A stretch of DNA of 64,000 nucleotides from Glossina fuscipes (GCF_014805625.2 NW_023998436.1:1576565-1640564); one strand, 5' to 3'. Counted from the stretch's first letter, positions 25,346-40,800 are shown. Notes: a model not told the origin generated them from the letters alone. Translations and numbers: made by a program.

Positions 25346-25520
25346 AAAAACGGTAAGAAAGTGTTTCCATGACACTTTTGTCATTACCATGGTAATTACT
25401 TTTTACCACACAATAAAGAAAACTTCTATTACATTTTCACTTTGTTTTGTCAGAGCATCAGCATCGTTAAACTAATTTGCGGTCGCATTAAAGAAACTTT
25501 TTTCAAAAATTGAATAAAAA

Positions 25521-28512
25521 ATGCTACATCAGGGCATTATTTTACGTGAGGGGCAAGTGACAAAAACTATCTATAATTTGGTAAAACTGCTGAAACTGAA
25601 TAACCCATTCACTCTCTGTACAATCGTTAAATGTTTTCAATGCATATTATATAGATTCGAGATAAACGTTACGAAGATGTTATTGAATGCATTGTCAATT
25701 TGGGAGAAGCAGCTAACACAAGAGCTGGTTTATCTACCTTGGCTTACTGTTACTATCATGCTCAAAAGTATGAAGAAGCTTCAACGTGTTATGAGCAATT
25801 GTGCACTTTAGTCCCGAAAGTTGCGAATTACAAGTAAGAAATATTATTCGAAGCAGTACATTATATATATATATATATACATACATGCAAAGTATTTGCC
25901 TTTTCGAAGATTTTACTACGCTCAGTCACTATACCAGGCCGGTATATTTGGTGATGCCTTAAAGGTTTTGAAACAAATCGCTGACAACGACGAGTTGAAA
26001 GAGCAATGTCTGCAACTGCAAAGTGCTATTCTGTATTCGAGTGAAGATTTTGCTGGGGCTCAAAGTGTCTTAAATCAACGTACCATAGGTACAGCTGATA
26101 CGCTTAACGATGAAGGTTGTCTCTTGTATCAGGCCGATCAATACGATAGCGCAGTTCAGCGTTTCAATACTGCTCTGCAAGTGGGCGGTTTTAATCCCTT
26201 GATAGCCTATAATTTAGCTCTGTCTCATTTTCGTAAAAAGGAGAAAACCCAAGCGATCGACTATACGGGTAAGTGGTATTTTGAAACATGTGTCCTGAAT
26301 GTCTTTTTACACGAGTTGAAGTTTTGAGAAAAACAAAATTAATGATTCGGTTAAGTTCTGTAGCGTATGCAATATTCTTGATTAGTTTATATTCCGTTCG
26401 AACTTAATCATGTCCGACAATTGTCTGCTACAGTTACGTGGTGTCTTGAAATATGTGCATCGTGAATCTCTTTTTACGCGAATTGAAGTTCAAAATTTCA
26501 TGCGAGCTCATGCGAGTTTCATTCTGATTTTGATCGGTGGTTCAGTTAAAAGTGATGCCCATCCGATTCTTCGTACGTTTCTCTCTGCCAGCCGTCAAAG
26601 CTCTTCTAAAGTCTATGTATGGAATTTAGGTGGCGGCTATCTTACCGAAGTTCTATTTAATTTTCTTACTTATATCTCTTTAAATTAGTTCTTAGGTGGA
26701 TGTTGTAATCGTAAGGAAATCGTGTAAAAAAGTTATTCATTTTCAATCTCAATTCGCATACATAAGATTGAAGTAAAATAAAATTAAAATCTATTAATTC
26801 TGCGTTTAGCTGATATTGTTGAGCGTGGCATACGAAATCATCCGGAATTGGGTATTGGTGCGCAAATCGATACAGACGGTAGTGCTCGTAGTGTCGGAAA
26901 TCCCATAACCATGGCTCTATCCGGAATAACACAAGCTTTAAATTTAAAAGCTGCGATTGAATATTCCGAGAACAATGGTAACTTAACACCTCCCGCGAAA
27001 GGGTTGAAAGTTGAATAAAAATTTAATATTATACAGTGGAGGCAGCACGTGATGCTTTGCTTGACTTGCCGCCCAGAGCTGAAAGTGAATTGGATCCGGT
27101 TACATTACATAATATAGCTTTAACGGATCCCCAAGGGACTGTAGCTGGTCTTCGAAAATTAGCTTTTCTCTTGGAACTGGGCCCACCAGCGTGTCCTAGG
27201 GAAACTTTTGCTAATCTACTCCTAATATGCTGTAAGCATGAAATGTACGAAATGGCTGCCGATATCTTAGCTGAACATACAGCCTTGACTTATAAATATT
27301 TATCGCAAGTAATCAAAATGCTTTTTATACATTATCTTTATAGCTATATACCTATGTACTTTTTATTTTTGCAGTATCTTTATGAGTTATTGGATGCTTT
27401 AATAACAGCTCAGGCTTCTGCCGAATTGGCCGAGAAAAAATTAGGAGTATTAGCGTCGAGTTTAGCAGGAAAATTGCGCAGCTTGGCAGCCAAAGTTCAA
27501 GAAGTACGCAGTACTACCGATCAAAATGCTTTACGAAATGCTTTAAAAGATTATGAAAACGCTTTAGAATTGTAAATGATAATGATAATGATGATGAATG
27601 ATTTGAAAAGAGGGAAAATTGTGAAATGTATTCTTTTTTTCCTTTTTTTAAATCTCAGATACTTACCTGTCGTTATGGCAAGAGCTTGGATTTCATGGCG
27701 AGATGATGATTTCGTGGGTGCCGAAAGGGAATTCCGCTCTAGCGCTGAGTTTTGTTCGGAAAATCCAATTTGGCGTTTAAATGCTGGTCATGTACTTTTC
27801 ATGCAGGGCGATAAATACAAAGAGGCATCAGCTTTCTATGAACCCATTATTAGGCAGCATGGAGATGACGTAGGTTGAAAAAGCATATAACCCCATCTTA
27901 AAAGCATATAACCATTTAAATAATTCTATATTTCGACATAATAGATTATGTCAGTTTCGGCTGCGGTATTGGCGAATTTGTGTGTTTCTTACATCATGAC
28001 TTTTCAGAATGAAGAAGCTGAGGAGTTAATGCGTCGCGTGGAGAAAGCCGAAGAGTTAAAGGGTAATATGGGTAAGCAATATCATCACTTGTGTATTGTA
28101 AATCTGGTAGTGGGCACACTTTACTGCGCTAAATCGAATTATGAATTCGGTTTATCACGCATCGCTCACGCTTTGGAAGGTGGTTCGGGAGCTCGTCTAT
28201 ATGCCGATACTTGGCTGCATGTGAAACGCTGCATCTTAAGTTTGCTCGCCGGCATGGCTAAGCAAAATGTCATCCTACCAAATCCAGCTATACAAGAAGT
28301 TATGAATTTTCTTAAATCATGCGAAGGTAATGGAGTATCTTTATTGAGGTTATGTTTATTAGATTTGCTTTTGTTTAGTCAATGGCCTTTTTACACCGGC
28401 TAATGTGTACAGTGCTTCGGAAGAAGCACCCGCTGAGCCTTTAACTATCGGTCTAGAAGCAAGAACATTGCGATTGCTTCTTATCAAATTAAGCGAATAT
28501 GAAAACGAATGA
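25521..28512 (+). CDS. TTC30: Tetratricopeptide repeat protein 30 (IFT70), intraflagellar transport complex B
   Basis: Nine coding exons: 25521-25580, 25655-25833, 25910-26268, 26810-26977, 27037-27308, 27375-27571, 27659-27869, 27945-28326, 28379-28512. Together they give 1962 nt (653 aa), the usual family length. All introns are GT/AG and phases join. The start reads MLHQGIILREGQVTKTIYNL, like fly and vertebrate TTC30. TPR helices are seen in AYCYYHAQKYEEASTCYEQL, YYAQSLYQAGIFGDALKVL, EGCLLYQADQYDSAVQRF and YNLALSHFRKKEKTQA. ELDPVTLHNIALTD, ARAWISWRDDDFVGAEREF and SVSAAVLANLCVSYIMTFQN are further hallmark segments. The protein is a TPR solenoid of the IFT-B core needed for cilia; in flies this means sensory neurons and possibly sperm. 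A polyadenylation-like signal lies near 28570. It is convergent with the cathepsin gene, 344 bp between stop codons. Confidence 0.95.
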
Positions 28513-28856
28513 AAACAATTTTAAGAAATGTATGAAATTTCATTTTTTTCATTTTTTTTTATTTATTTATTAATAAACTTTTGCATACATGGGATTCAAT
28601 TACTATTCTCTACATTTATATATAACTGTTTATGTACGCATATAAAAAAAATAAAAATAAAAAAAAAAGTATATGATTCCCTTTTTGGATATTGTAAGTA
28701 AGTGAATATGTGATCAGATGGCCAATATTTTGTATTAGAAATTTTCTTAAATAGCCACACCCAATTATTTTGTTTCAATTGTGCCCATATACTAAAAGTA
28801 TATTTGGCACATGATGTTTCTTTTTACGTCATTTTTATTTAAATATAAATTTGAGC

Positions 28857-31699
28857 TTAATAATCGTCTAATACGGCACTACTGGACATTTCAGAAACAC
28901 CACAAGTATTATCGCCGCGATATACGCGATAGTAACCTTGCTCACCCCATTTTTTGCCCCACGAATTCTTGACAATCCAATACGGTAAGGTTTTCTTAAA
29001 CATTGGATAATCTGATACTCCGTAGCCCACGATTAGCACGCCATGATCCAGATTTTTACTCGAGCACAAAATGTGCCAAGGATGTGAAACGCCTCCACGA
29101 TAAAATTGCATAGCGTTCGCATTAATACCTAAAATCAGAAACTCGATAATTGTTATTGTTAAATAAAACTTAATTAATTTACCAATCGATATCGGTCCAT
29201 TGGCTATTAACCACTGAGCTATAGCAGTTTCGTTTTTAGGCAAATCGACATGACCTTTCACTTTAACGTGGATCTTGGTGCTATTAAAATGGCATTGATC
29301 TTTCCGAGCATGATAAGGATAATCGGATTCCAACTCTAAGCCACCAATTTTTTCAATTGCTCTGATAAACAAAAAAAAAAAAAAAATAAAAGTACGCAGT
29401 TAGACGGATATCAAAGCTATTTTCTTACTCGAAAGCATTATCTGGTAGACCGCCATTGCATGCCGAATCCGAAGTATCACAGTCCAATAATTCTTGTTCA
29501 GAGTATTGCTCCAAGACACCAGTTCTGACAGCATGCAAACCCTCAATATTACCGGTAACACTAAAAGCCCAACATGAACCGCAATTGCCTTGATTTTTAA
29601 CCTAAATATATTTTCGATTTTTAGTATTGTTGTTAATTAAGTATTAATTAATTATTAATTATTACGTATTGTGATATTAAAATAATTACTAATTGCAATA
29701 TTAGAACAAGTAAGAAGATTATGTACGATCGTCACTGAGTCCTTTTATACCCATTTACCCTACAAAAGACTAGAAGAAAAAAACTCAATTTCCATAGTCT
29801 AAGATAAGCTCTACAATGTACTTCTGGGTGTTGCATTCACCAGCACAGACGTCGGACGTACGGACACACTCAATTAAATCAATGCAGAATCATTTTCTGA
29901 ATATATCTATAATAAAATGTGCTTCTGAGTGCTGCACTCGTCCGTACAGACAGAGGACTGACGGACAGACTCGCTTAGCTCAACACGGAATCATTTTCTG
30001 AATATATTTATAATAAAATGTGCTTCTGGATGCTGAACTCAAACGTACAGGCGTACTGACTTGCCTAAATCCATACAGACTCATTTTCTGAATATATTTA
30101 TGATAAAGTATGCTCCTGAATGGTGCACTAATCCACACAGACGGAGGACAAATAGACAGACTTGCTTAACAGAATCATTCTGTGAATCCATTTATAATAA
30201 GATGTGGTTCTGGGTGCTGAACTCATCAGCACAAATTTAACATACCCTATACTACAAATGATGTAGAGTATAAGAGAGCATCGAGAAAAAAATTAGGCCT
30301 CTAAGACACTATAATATTGGGTATGCATGCTCAGATTTTCCGAATTTTGTTGGGTGTATATTTTTGGAGATTTATCTGCTATAGTATGCAAGTAATGAGT
30401 GAAAGTCAATCTACGTAGTAATTCCTTCAGGGTATTTGGCCCGTTTTCAATATCAAGCTGCGTGGAGGAACTGCCAATGTTTCTGACAAATTCGATTCAG
30501 AACTTGATGCTGATCAACAATGTATATATACTTTGAGGGGTCTCTGACGTTTCCTTCAGAATGATGCAAACGTTTTGACGAAGTGAATCTACCTCTCATT
30601 CTTCGGTGATGGGTGATGGGAATACATAAGCACAGACAGATATAGACACACACACAAAGAACATACCGGTGAAATTACACCCTTTTCTCTCCAATCAAAC
30701 TCTTTGGGTAAATCGATGTTTGGAATTTCGGCTTTAGGATTAGAGGCGGCTTTTTGCGGATCTCTTTGCCATAAGCCGGTGCGTTGTTTATATTCCGGAC
30801 TGGTCATGTCCGCAAATTCAGTTATGCCGTATTTAGCGCTCCCTTTAAAAATATTAAATGAAATTCAATTTCATGTTCACATCCTATTAATGTTACCCCG
30901 GTAACGTTACCTTGTTCATTACGGTTCAGTTCCTCAATGAGCTGCAGGTTTTGTTTAAATATACGAAAACGCATTTGTTTCTCCATAGTGGTGTGATAGT
31001 TGCGTTTAAATTTAATTTGAAATTTTGCGAATAAATGCTCGACTTTATTTAAATTGTGATGATTCGATTTTTTATGAGTTTTCTTTTCAGCGTATTCCAA
31101 CGCTGAGCGACTGTGACGCTGCTTTATCAGCTCTTTGTCGGGACAATTTATTGTAACTTCTGTACCGTCACTTAACCATGGCCGTGACCATATTTCTACA
31201 TCGCAGCGTTCCTCTTTGCCATCGGCATCAACCAGATCGCAATTGATTTTTGTAAGGCTACCAGCGACGACTTGTGTGGTTGCAGTATAAATTTTTGAAA
31301 GTCTGTTTTTTTTTTTTTTTTTTTTAATAAAAATTAAATAAGTTACATAAAGTTGTATGCTGCTATTCATTTGAATTAAATACCTATATGTTGGTCCATC
31401 ACCAGTTGCCAATTTTTCGAGCGAGTTATTTAAGCGTTTTTCAGCTTCTTCATGACTTAGTTCCGAAACTCCACCAGGCAAGCCGCCAGGAGAACGTCTG
31501 CTTCTCACTAATGGCCCATTTACGTTCTCCTAAACGATAAGCAGAGATTCATAATTAGTTTATATATATGCATATATATACATATATGGAGAAATATAAA
31601 ACTCATGATTTTATACTTAATTAGATGACATTCTTTTGAAAATTAATTTATTAAAACCGTGACTTACTACAAAAGAGACAGCAATAATACAAAACAAAA

Positions 31700-31735
<36 letters not shown>

Positions 31736-31820
31736 AAATGAAACACATCATTAAAATTTTAATCAAATAGCGAGATGTTGAGAGGTTTGTTGCAAACAAG
31801 CATACGGTTCACTTTCTGTT

Positions 31821-31858
<38 letters not shown>

Positions 31859-34800
31859 TTTGCCAACGGTTAAAAAGCATTATCGTCTATCATCCAGCAA
31901 TATGCACAGAAACGTAGACATATTTACATTCATATGCATTCATATATACATACATTCATATATACATATATATACATACATGCCTTGCAATGTCGAGTTT
32001 AATTAAAGTGATCACAGGATATCATGTAAAGTAAGCAATAATCAATTCTGTGTCGACGTCGGATATTATTGTGCAAAACGCAAACGAAGGAAAGTAAAGG
32101 AATCTCGAATAGCATGTATATGTACTTGGAAGTGATAGATTTTAATGTATTTACTAAGCCAAGGAAGCATACATCGAGTAAACAAGTTAGAGCAGCCAAC
32201 AATTGTTCGTTATAAAAGTATATATAAATGTGGCCATAAGTGAGACAAGAACATAATGTAACGTAACATTCTTTACCTATCTTTTATGAGAGGCGTATAA
32301 CAAGGAAATGTTTTAAAAAGTCTATCGAAAATGAAATTCCTTTAAACGAATATGTGATTTGTACAAGACAAAAAAAAAAACAACGGGTAACGCCTAAGGT
32401 CACAGGTTTTCAACCTTCATGACACTAAGTCTTATGAAGAAACACAACAAATATTTTTCGGTACCTCATCTTTACACAACTTGGGATGAGGAATATACTA
32501 AGCTCGTGCGTAATTATGCAACACTTGCAGTCACCTGAAAGAGACTTCCATTTCATCAATAGAATCAAATATATTTCAGAGATATTTTGATGAAATTTAT
32601 CATACTTAACCTATTTGGGATTTGATTTAAAAACAATTTTATTGCAGTTAAACACAATTTTATCCTACTTAAGAGGCAAATTTTCTTCTTTTTTTTTTTT
32701 TTTTTTTTTTGGGTTACGATGAGATGAAATTATTGTTAGAAAACTCCTTCCGCAATGTTCTTTCAAAATAAATAGGTGTCTTATGGTAAGAAACTCTGAT
32801 TTTTAATATTTTATGTTAACAGCTGATCCAAAACAGTGGCAGTAAAATCCCCAACTTATGTCACATATATCTATCTAGTTTTCGAATATCTGCCCGTGCA
32901 AAGATTCTCAGATGAAGTGTAAGATTGTATTTAACACTAAGAGGTATAGGTTTTTTCCGTCGGGTCACTTTTTGTGTACCTTCTTATGTAAGGCTAAGTA
33001 AAGTTTTGTATGGAAGAGATATATAATTTTTGGTATTTGATGACGAAATTAGGTGAAGATTTCTATTAAATGAGGTAGTTTAGGGTATTTAATAGTCGCC
33101 TTTAACCATAACTGTAACGTTTTACCTTGTTTCTAAAATAGGTCGTCGTAGAATGTAGAAAGAATACATATAAGGAATATGATGTTTTTTTTTTAAAGTT
33201 AATTTGTGTTCGTTCTTTTAGGCGAGAAATTTTAATCGGATAGAAAACTGAGTAATTTTAACTTTTTCTAATGTAAACTACACGTTCGCCTGCGTTAACA
33301 CTTACTGCGGATGTTTCAGCGCACGTTTGCCAACATTTGATTTTTTAACTGACTCTAACAAATATTTCTGTTAAATTTAAGATCACTATCTACCAAAAAT
33401 AATAAATTTTTCTCGGTTTTTAAGTCAACTTTCACCTACGGTTGATAAAAGATCTATACAATATATAGTGCTTAGAAATGGTCATCAGATGATCTGTGAG
33501 GTATGTCGTACAAGTCGTTTAGTGCGAATTGATTTAGTCGCCGTGATTTGCAAAACGATATTCTATATCGTTTATATATGTTAAGTTTGAAAACTTATCA
33601 AATCCATAGGTAGTTCCAGATTTCTATCTTTTCCTTTCCTGTAACAGCAAGCTTTCTGATAGCTAATTGACCGATGGACAGGTGGGCATAGGCATATGTA
33701 TATTTGCTATCATATTCTGACCAAATTTCTATATACTTTATTGCATATTTTAGCCTAATTTTTGGGGTGCCGCAAATGGTGAAAGAGATCTAGTATGTCC
33801 TCAATTTTATAACAACATATTAGTTAAATGAAAACTTTTGAAAAATTACTTATGCATTTACGCTTTTTAAAAAATTATATTCGTTCAAGTTTCCATAGTT
33901 ATCTACACGCTAAGATAGACATTTGGCAGGATGAAAATGTTCGATTTTTTTATCGTTATTATATCGTATATTATATAAAACATATCATATAAAATATTTC
34001 ATGCGTCTTATATCATATATTATATATCATGTATCATATCAAATATATCATATAGCAGACGCCATATATTCTAGAAAATGTGTCATATATTATATATTAT
34101 GTATCATATAGGATTAAGCAATTACGTAAATAAATAAATAAATATATCATATAAAACATAACATATATAACATGTTATATATCATAAATTATATAAAATA
34201 TATCATTATAAATCATATATCATATCAAACATATTACGCATCATATATTATATATCATATGTCTAATAAAATATATCATATGTTATATACCATACATCAT
34301 GTACCATACGTCATATACCATGTAAAAAATGTCATATATCATATATTATATATCATATACCCAATGTATCATATATTTTCGCTAAATATAAACATGACAC
34401 TGATAACATCGGCGATGTGCTATATACTTGCCGTTATCAACAGCAAAATTGAATGGTTTCCAGTGCGGATGATCAGCCGCGACTTACCGCTGCTTGTAAA
34501 CAGCGAAGACTTATACAGTACAAACATCAATATCAAAGTAACTTGTACCTGAAATTTCCGAAGAAATGAACAAGACAGATAGATGTTACAAAGCATCCAA
34601 TTCCAACATAAAGAGCGTACTGAACTTGAGATTTATATTTTGGAGAAGGCATCTTTTAAAAGTTTGTCTTAAGTTTTTAATTTTTTGTGACTTTTAAAAA
34701 ATTTCCTGAATTGTAATAGGCGTAGTGGTATAGGATGTTTTACGGGCGGCCTTGCTGTACTAGAATGTTTTAATTTATTTTTGTTGTTGTAGGTTGTGAA

Positions 34801-37800
34801 CGCTTCAGTTGGTTCATTGGTTTGAAACTTTACATATTTAGTGAAGTTTAAACAATTGTTGAAAGTATTTGTGATAAATTAATAAAAAATACAATTTTAT
34901 AATTTTCAATATTTTCCAAGTTCTTTCATTGTTTAAACTATCATAATGAAATTACTTCCATTTTGACCTGTGGTCGTCTCCCTTCTCTTGGAAACGGTAG
35001 CAGCTCCCTACGCACAATTTTGTGATTCTTAGACATATGAAGGGCAGCAGACTCCTTCGTATGTTGTCATACCTGGATTCAATTCTTAGTACGGTAGACC
35101 CTAGCATAATTACGATTAGTGTGCGGTGGTAGCATTCAGATTGAGGGTTCAGTGGTTAAGGGTCGTAATACTACCAATCGAATATGTAAACCTTTGCCTA
35201 CTTTTTTCTAACTATAACCGTAATGTACCCTGAGGGAGCACTAATTAGTTGAATTATGCAGATAAACGAAACGCTACATAGAGAGTAGGGTCCTTTGTGT
35301 GTGGCTCATATTCTTTGCTGCACTGATGAATAAGACAAGCCTTAGATGCTTACTTCGTCTCGATAAAGTAATTAATGCGAAATTTTGTGCATATGGTTGT
35401 GTTCGCTGTCAACTCTCTAAAGCTATACGCTCGCACTGACTTTCTGTGATTGATCTAAAGCCGTAACTTACTTAACTTACATGAGATATTTTTTTCGCTA
35501 TCTTATCAGAAGTAAATCTTTTTAATGACACAGTATTCACTTGGATGAGAATAATTCCGGCATCTCAACGGCCAATAAGATATTTAGTAATGGAAATGCG
35601 TTTTACTTTTTCCAATAACCGAACAGTATTTCTCTTTTTCTTCAGAGGGAAGCTTTAACATAGCAAAAGATACCATTTGGTTTTAGTCAACCTCAATAGG
35701 CATAAGCGTACAAATCGTTCCATACCGTTATATTACGAGTTAACATTGTTAGTAGATAACATTTCTACCCCGACTACGTATAGTCGCATATTTGTATCGC
35801 ATATAGGTATGTATAGTTTTGGTGATGATAAGTTTAAGAAGCATTGACATGGAAAAATATTGTATTTGTCGGTTTGTATAGACGTATATATACATATTTA
35901 TATTTACACATTTACACCCTTACATATGCATACGCATTGTATCGCAAAAATATCTCATTGCAAGCAATAAAAGATAATGGCTTTTATGTTTCTATCATCA
36001 CAAACGTTGGCATCGGATTTGGTATGTGTGTGCTATAGTTTCTTTCCTTCTTTTCTCTTTACATTCCTTCACTTGGTATTTTGCTTTTCTCGTATACATG
36101 TAAACCTATATATATATATATATATATATACACTATTTGTGATACAAATTGTTATACAATTGATGTGGGCCAAGAGCGGTTTCCGTCGACCGAAAACAGA
36201 TGCAAATTGTCATAAATAACAAACATGCACACATACACCATATATTCGTACATATGCATGCAAAATTCTCATCAGGATAAATTAAAAATCATCGTTGCGT
36301 TTGCGTTGCGTTGAGCTTTTGTTTATATGTATGTAAAGGCATTTGTAAAGCATGTTGATAATCTGCAAGGATTACATTACACATGATTGAATTGAAGAAG
36401 AAAATTGGTTTAAAATAATTATATAAATTGTTACAGTTCAATTAAGGGAAATAAACCGCACAATAATTTACACAATCGATTCAGAGAAAGTACGCAATTA
36501 ATTGGTAATAATTACGAAGTGATTTTTATCGACAAATAATTTTTAGTTTAAAAATGTTTATCAATATAACAATTAGTTGCTTATTCATCTATGTACTATA
36601 AACACTAGATACTTATTCATCGATCAATTTTAAACACTAGTTGCTGCTCAATCGTGCAAATGCAGATGGAGAGTTTTTCTTTACAATCACAAAGGAAAAT
36701 TAAAGCTGTCATTATCTCATTCAGTAGCTCGCTTAATTTTATCGAGTAGCACAGTCAAAATTATCCATATTACGCATGTTCTTATACTCAGTTGTGAGAT
36801 CTTTATGTGGCGACTAGATATAGTCATTAGATGGCTCCAGCTATATATATAAAAAATTCAGGACAAAGTCGTTCGCCTTTTTAAATTTAGCTTAAGTTTT
36901 TTTCTTTTAGTATGCTTCAAAACTCAGGAAATGTCACTTACGTGTGTAATAAGGTGAGCATCACAAAGAGATGGGGAGTTACGTGTAGTACCCTACTCGT
37001 ACCTTCATATCTATCGCTTTTCATTCTCGCTGTATTTTTGGTGTGAAAACCAATTCATTCATGGGAACTACTTGAGTTCGAATTATTTTCAATGTTCATG
37101 ATCTCCCTCGTGGAGTCTTCACTTACATATGGATATGAAATCAATTATTTCTATATCCACAAAGAAAAAGGGGATTTCTGTCTTCAGTTGTGAGCCCTAT
37201 CAAGTATATATAAATCCATGGGACGTTCTTATCTACTCTATCTAACCGATCGTTTATTAGTGAAGCTTTAATCTCGTCTGTTAGTGGAAGTATTTCTCGT
37301 AAAAATTGAGACGAGGTCTTGAAAGATAGTATATTAGTTGATGAAAATAATTAATACAATTCTGAATCGATTTAGTCATATCTATTTGTCCGTCTGTTCG
37401 TTCACCCCGCTGTGTAGTTGTGTTTGAATCGTCCTCCCAATGGCTGCAAAAGCTGGCGTGAAAAGTTGGCGTATATATGCGTACATATGTGCATATATAT
37501 ACGTACATATACACACATACGTACATATATATATACGCACATATATACACATACATGGTCATTTATATTACTAGCTATGAAAGTGAACGTGCTCAGCCTA
37601 TAAGCAAGCGAAAACTCTCATACAAACAACAGGATCGCCTAAAAAAAAGTAGTGTAAAAATGTTCCCGGCCGATCAGTAATCAAGCCCACAGTTAATAAG
37701 CTAGTTTATAACTTATAGGTGTGAAATCAATCCTCTGAAGTAGTAGTTTTCTTATTCGTTTTCTCTTTCCAAATTCGCAAACTTGCAATTGGGTATCTTT

Positions 37801-40800
37801 GTCGTGTAATACTATTAACTAATGTTCTATATATATACCACAAGGCACTTCCATTTGCTAGTTCATCTGCTTGAAAGAAAGTTTAAATTCGATATTGTGA
37901 AATGATTCCAGACCTTTTACGATTTCAAGCAAGCCATATTAAATGTCATAAGAAAATCATACAGTTATTCTCGTTATGTATTTAACGGTTATATTATCTC
38001 GCAGCTAGATATGAGAAAGTTGGCCGCCATCAATCTTGCTGCGTTTGTATTGACTGCTGAGTTTTCGATTTATTGTACGCAATAATCAGCCAGAAGCGAT
38101 TCTAAACAATATTGTGAACATTTCCATTGAAATTTCATTTTAATAAAATTGAACTTGTAAAGATTTTCGTATCCGTCTCTTGCTCTCTTTAGTAATAGAT
38201 TAAACATGCAAGAAAATTCGATGAGTGGAAATTCTTTTCGTGAAAATGTTTGTGAAATACAGAAGAAAACTTTAAAAGTCCCACGAAATATACATGATCA
38301 TAATAATTAGCAAATTCGGTATGTCCTTCTGTCCGTCAATGAAATATCTGTGAAAATAGGTAACAAAGAATAAGTTAACGACTTTAAATTTCGCAAAAAT
38401 GTAAGAAGTCCACGCACACGGATAGGTGATGAATATGAAGTGAGTCGGTCGAAGTTCACGGGCACACTACAAAATAAAGTGCTTTCAAAAACAAACAAAA
38501 AAAAGCTATTCTTCGCCCTCATTACTTATAACTTACATTAGATAGAATTTTATTTTCATATCCTACGGCTATGCTACGTTTTTGAGGATGTATAGAATAC
38601 ATCCTTAGAATACAGACTTGAGATACAGCCATCTATTATTGTACCGATCGATTCAGGATCACTCTCTGAATAAATGGATCTAAAGCTTGTCTGTCCGTCT
38701 TGAATTTTTATGCTCAACAGACATATAGCGATTTTTTGGGAAATTTTGATGAAATTTGATACACCGATGTGGCTAGGAGCAAGCGCGAACTCTATTGAAA
38801 ATGGTTCGTGTTGAAGTACTTTCTCGAACGCTTTCTATACACCATTTTACTTTGAAAAATTGTTATAGAAATAATTGCATTAAGCGAATTGGTCTAAACT
38901 ATTTAATGATAGGCGTCTTGTGGCAGTGGGCATTCAAGATCCAGTTATCGCCGAATATAACTTTCTGGCTCGTTTAGTGCTCATCATTAGCTTGGATGCG
39001 TTGCGCTGATAGAAAAAGGAAATCAAGGGTCTATTCTCAGGATACACATCATATCCAACAAATATTACACTACTACTACTACAACTACGAAACCACATTT
39101 ACTTCCTGCTTGACTTACGTGGAAAGTCTTTCATTCGACTTATCTGATTTCCGATGTAGAGATTTTACAAAGGATTATAAGCAGATTAATACAGAGATTT
39201 TATTAAGAAAATGTTTAAAGAACAACTAGGTACTGTACTAATTTTTTAACTCAACCTGACGAGTTCGATAAAAAATAAATCGTAGAACAGAATTAAACCA
39301 AATTGATTTTCTCTGGTTTATTGGCTAACGATGGTTCTTTATCGGAGAAGAAAACTTGCTTTGGGTATCGTCAGCCTTACTCGGTGAGTTTAATACATTG
39401 CTCTTGATATCTTAAATGCATTTCTTGCTTGTTTGCCAGATCTGTCTGTCCCAGCCGCCTTTTTCTGTGGGTCCTTCTAATAGCCTGTTGAATGCCGGCG
39501 TTACCGCTGTTACTTTTTCGTAACGTTTTAGGTATCGCAAATTTGATTTCAATAGACGACGAGCCAATTGAACGGATAAATAAAAAATTTTTGCCCATGA
39601 AAATGCAGAAAGCGGACATTCAGAAACTCTGCAATCTGACGCACAAACGACTTTACGGCAGCCAAACAAAAGCAAATTTTTGTTGATTTCCATGTGAAAT
39701 ACGAGTCTCTAAAGCCTGAATAGATTTGTTAGGTTACCACCGGATAACATAGCAGGCAAGAGGGTTGGAATAATCCTTTTCGGTTTTTCTGTGCCGTAGA
39801 TCAAATTTCATAAAAGGCAATCGTCTTTAATAGTCATTCATTACCTTAACTAAAGAACTATTTGTCATAAATGTGAAAAAAATCCGAAGAGAGATATCTG
39901 TTTGGGTCATAATCAACCTGTCGTATAGTGTGGCAATGGTGGATATGTTAGCTAACTTGAAAAAAACTTCCAAAACAATAATTGCTCAAGCAATTTAGCT
40001 CAGTTTAAAATTCATTTCTTTCTTTTATTTTGAAGAAAAATATTTTGAAAAAGAAACCTTTAATGAACCTTTGGTGAACGTGTTCAGAACTCGAATTTCT
40101 TCACATGCAATGAGTATAAATAGTTAAGCAATTCAATCCCTTTAGAAATGCTGGCTTATTGTTACGAGAAAAGAGGAACATTACGATATGGATTGATTTG
40201 GACTGAGATGCTGATGATAAGCATCTGGACTAAGCAGATAAGCGAGATGTTAAAGCAACGAATACGTGGGAGGAACCTATGAATAAAGTACGCCGTGGCA
40301 AATTTCCCCCATTCAGATCAAAAAAGCAAGCAAATAAAACTTTCTGAATCCAGTTTTTCGTTATGCATGGGAGTTTTATGAAATGCGACACAGAGCGGCT
40401 TGAGCAGTATATGATCAAAAGCAGTGCAATTGCACCAAAATGTAAAATAAAAGTTTATCGCATCAATTCTTTGTTTTTGAATACAAATGAAATTTTATCA
40501 TGCGATTTTCTTCAATTCGTTAAAATAATGCGTACTATGTTCTCATAATTCGATTTTCATGAAAATTAGTCGGTTTTCCCAGAAACAAAATTGAAGAAAG
40601 GGAAAAACCAGGTGCACATTCATGGCTCGTCATGGAGCTGACGGCTGATAAAAAAAATTAACAATGGTTGACGGAAACGTAACGGGAAATACGTATTCAA
40701 AAATGTCGCGATGCTTGTAAGATGGTATATAAGCAGAATAGTCGAGTCAGATGCAAGTCGAGTCAGTTGAATCCGTCCGAATCCGACGTCAGCCGTAAGC

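Noticed and set aside
34172..34552. 126-codon open frame
   Set aside because: Almost wholly inside the ATATCAT simple-sequence tract; Ile/Tyr/His low-complexity translation with no domain.
39377..39693. Overlapping open frames on both strands
   Set aside because: No recognisable domain on either strand, no splice context, and the sequence sits inside the large cathepsin intron; kept as unassigned.
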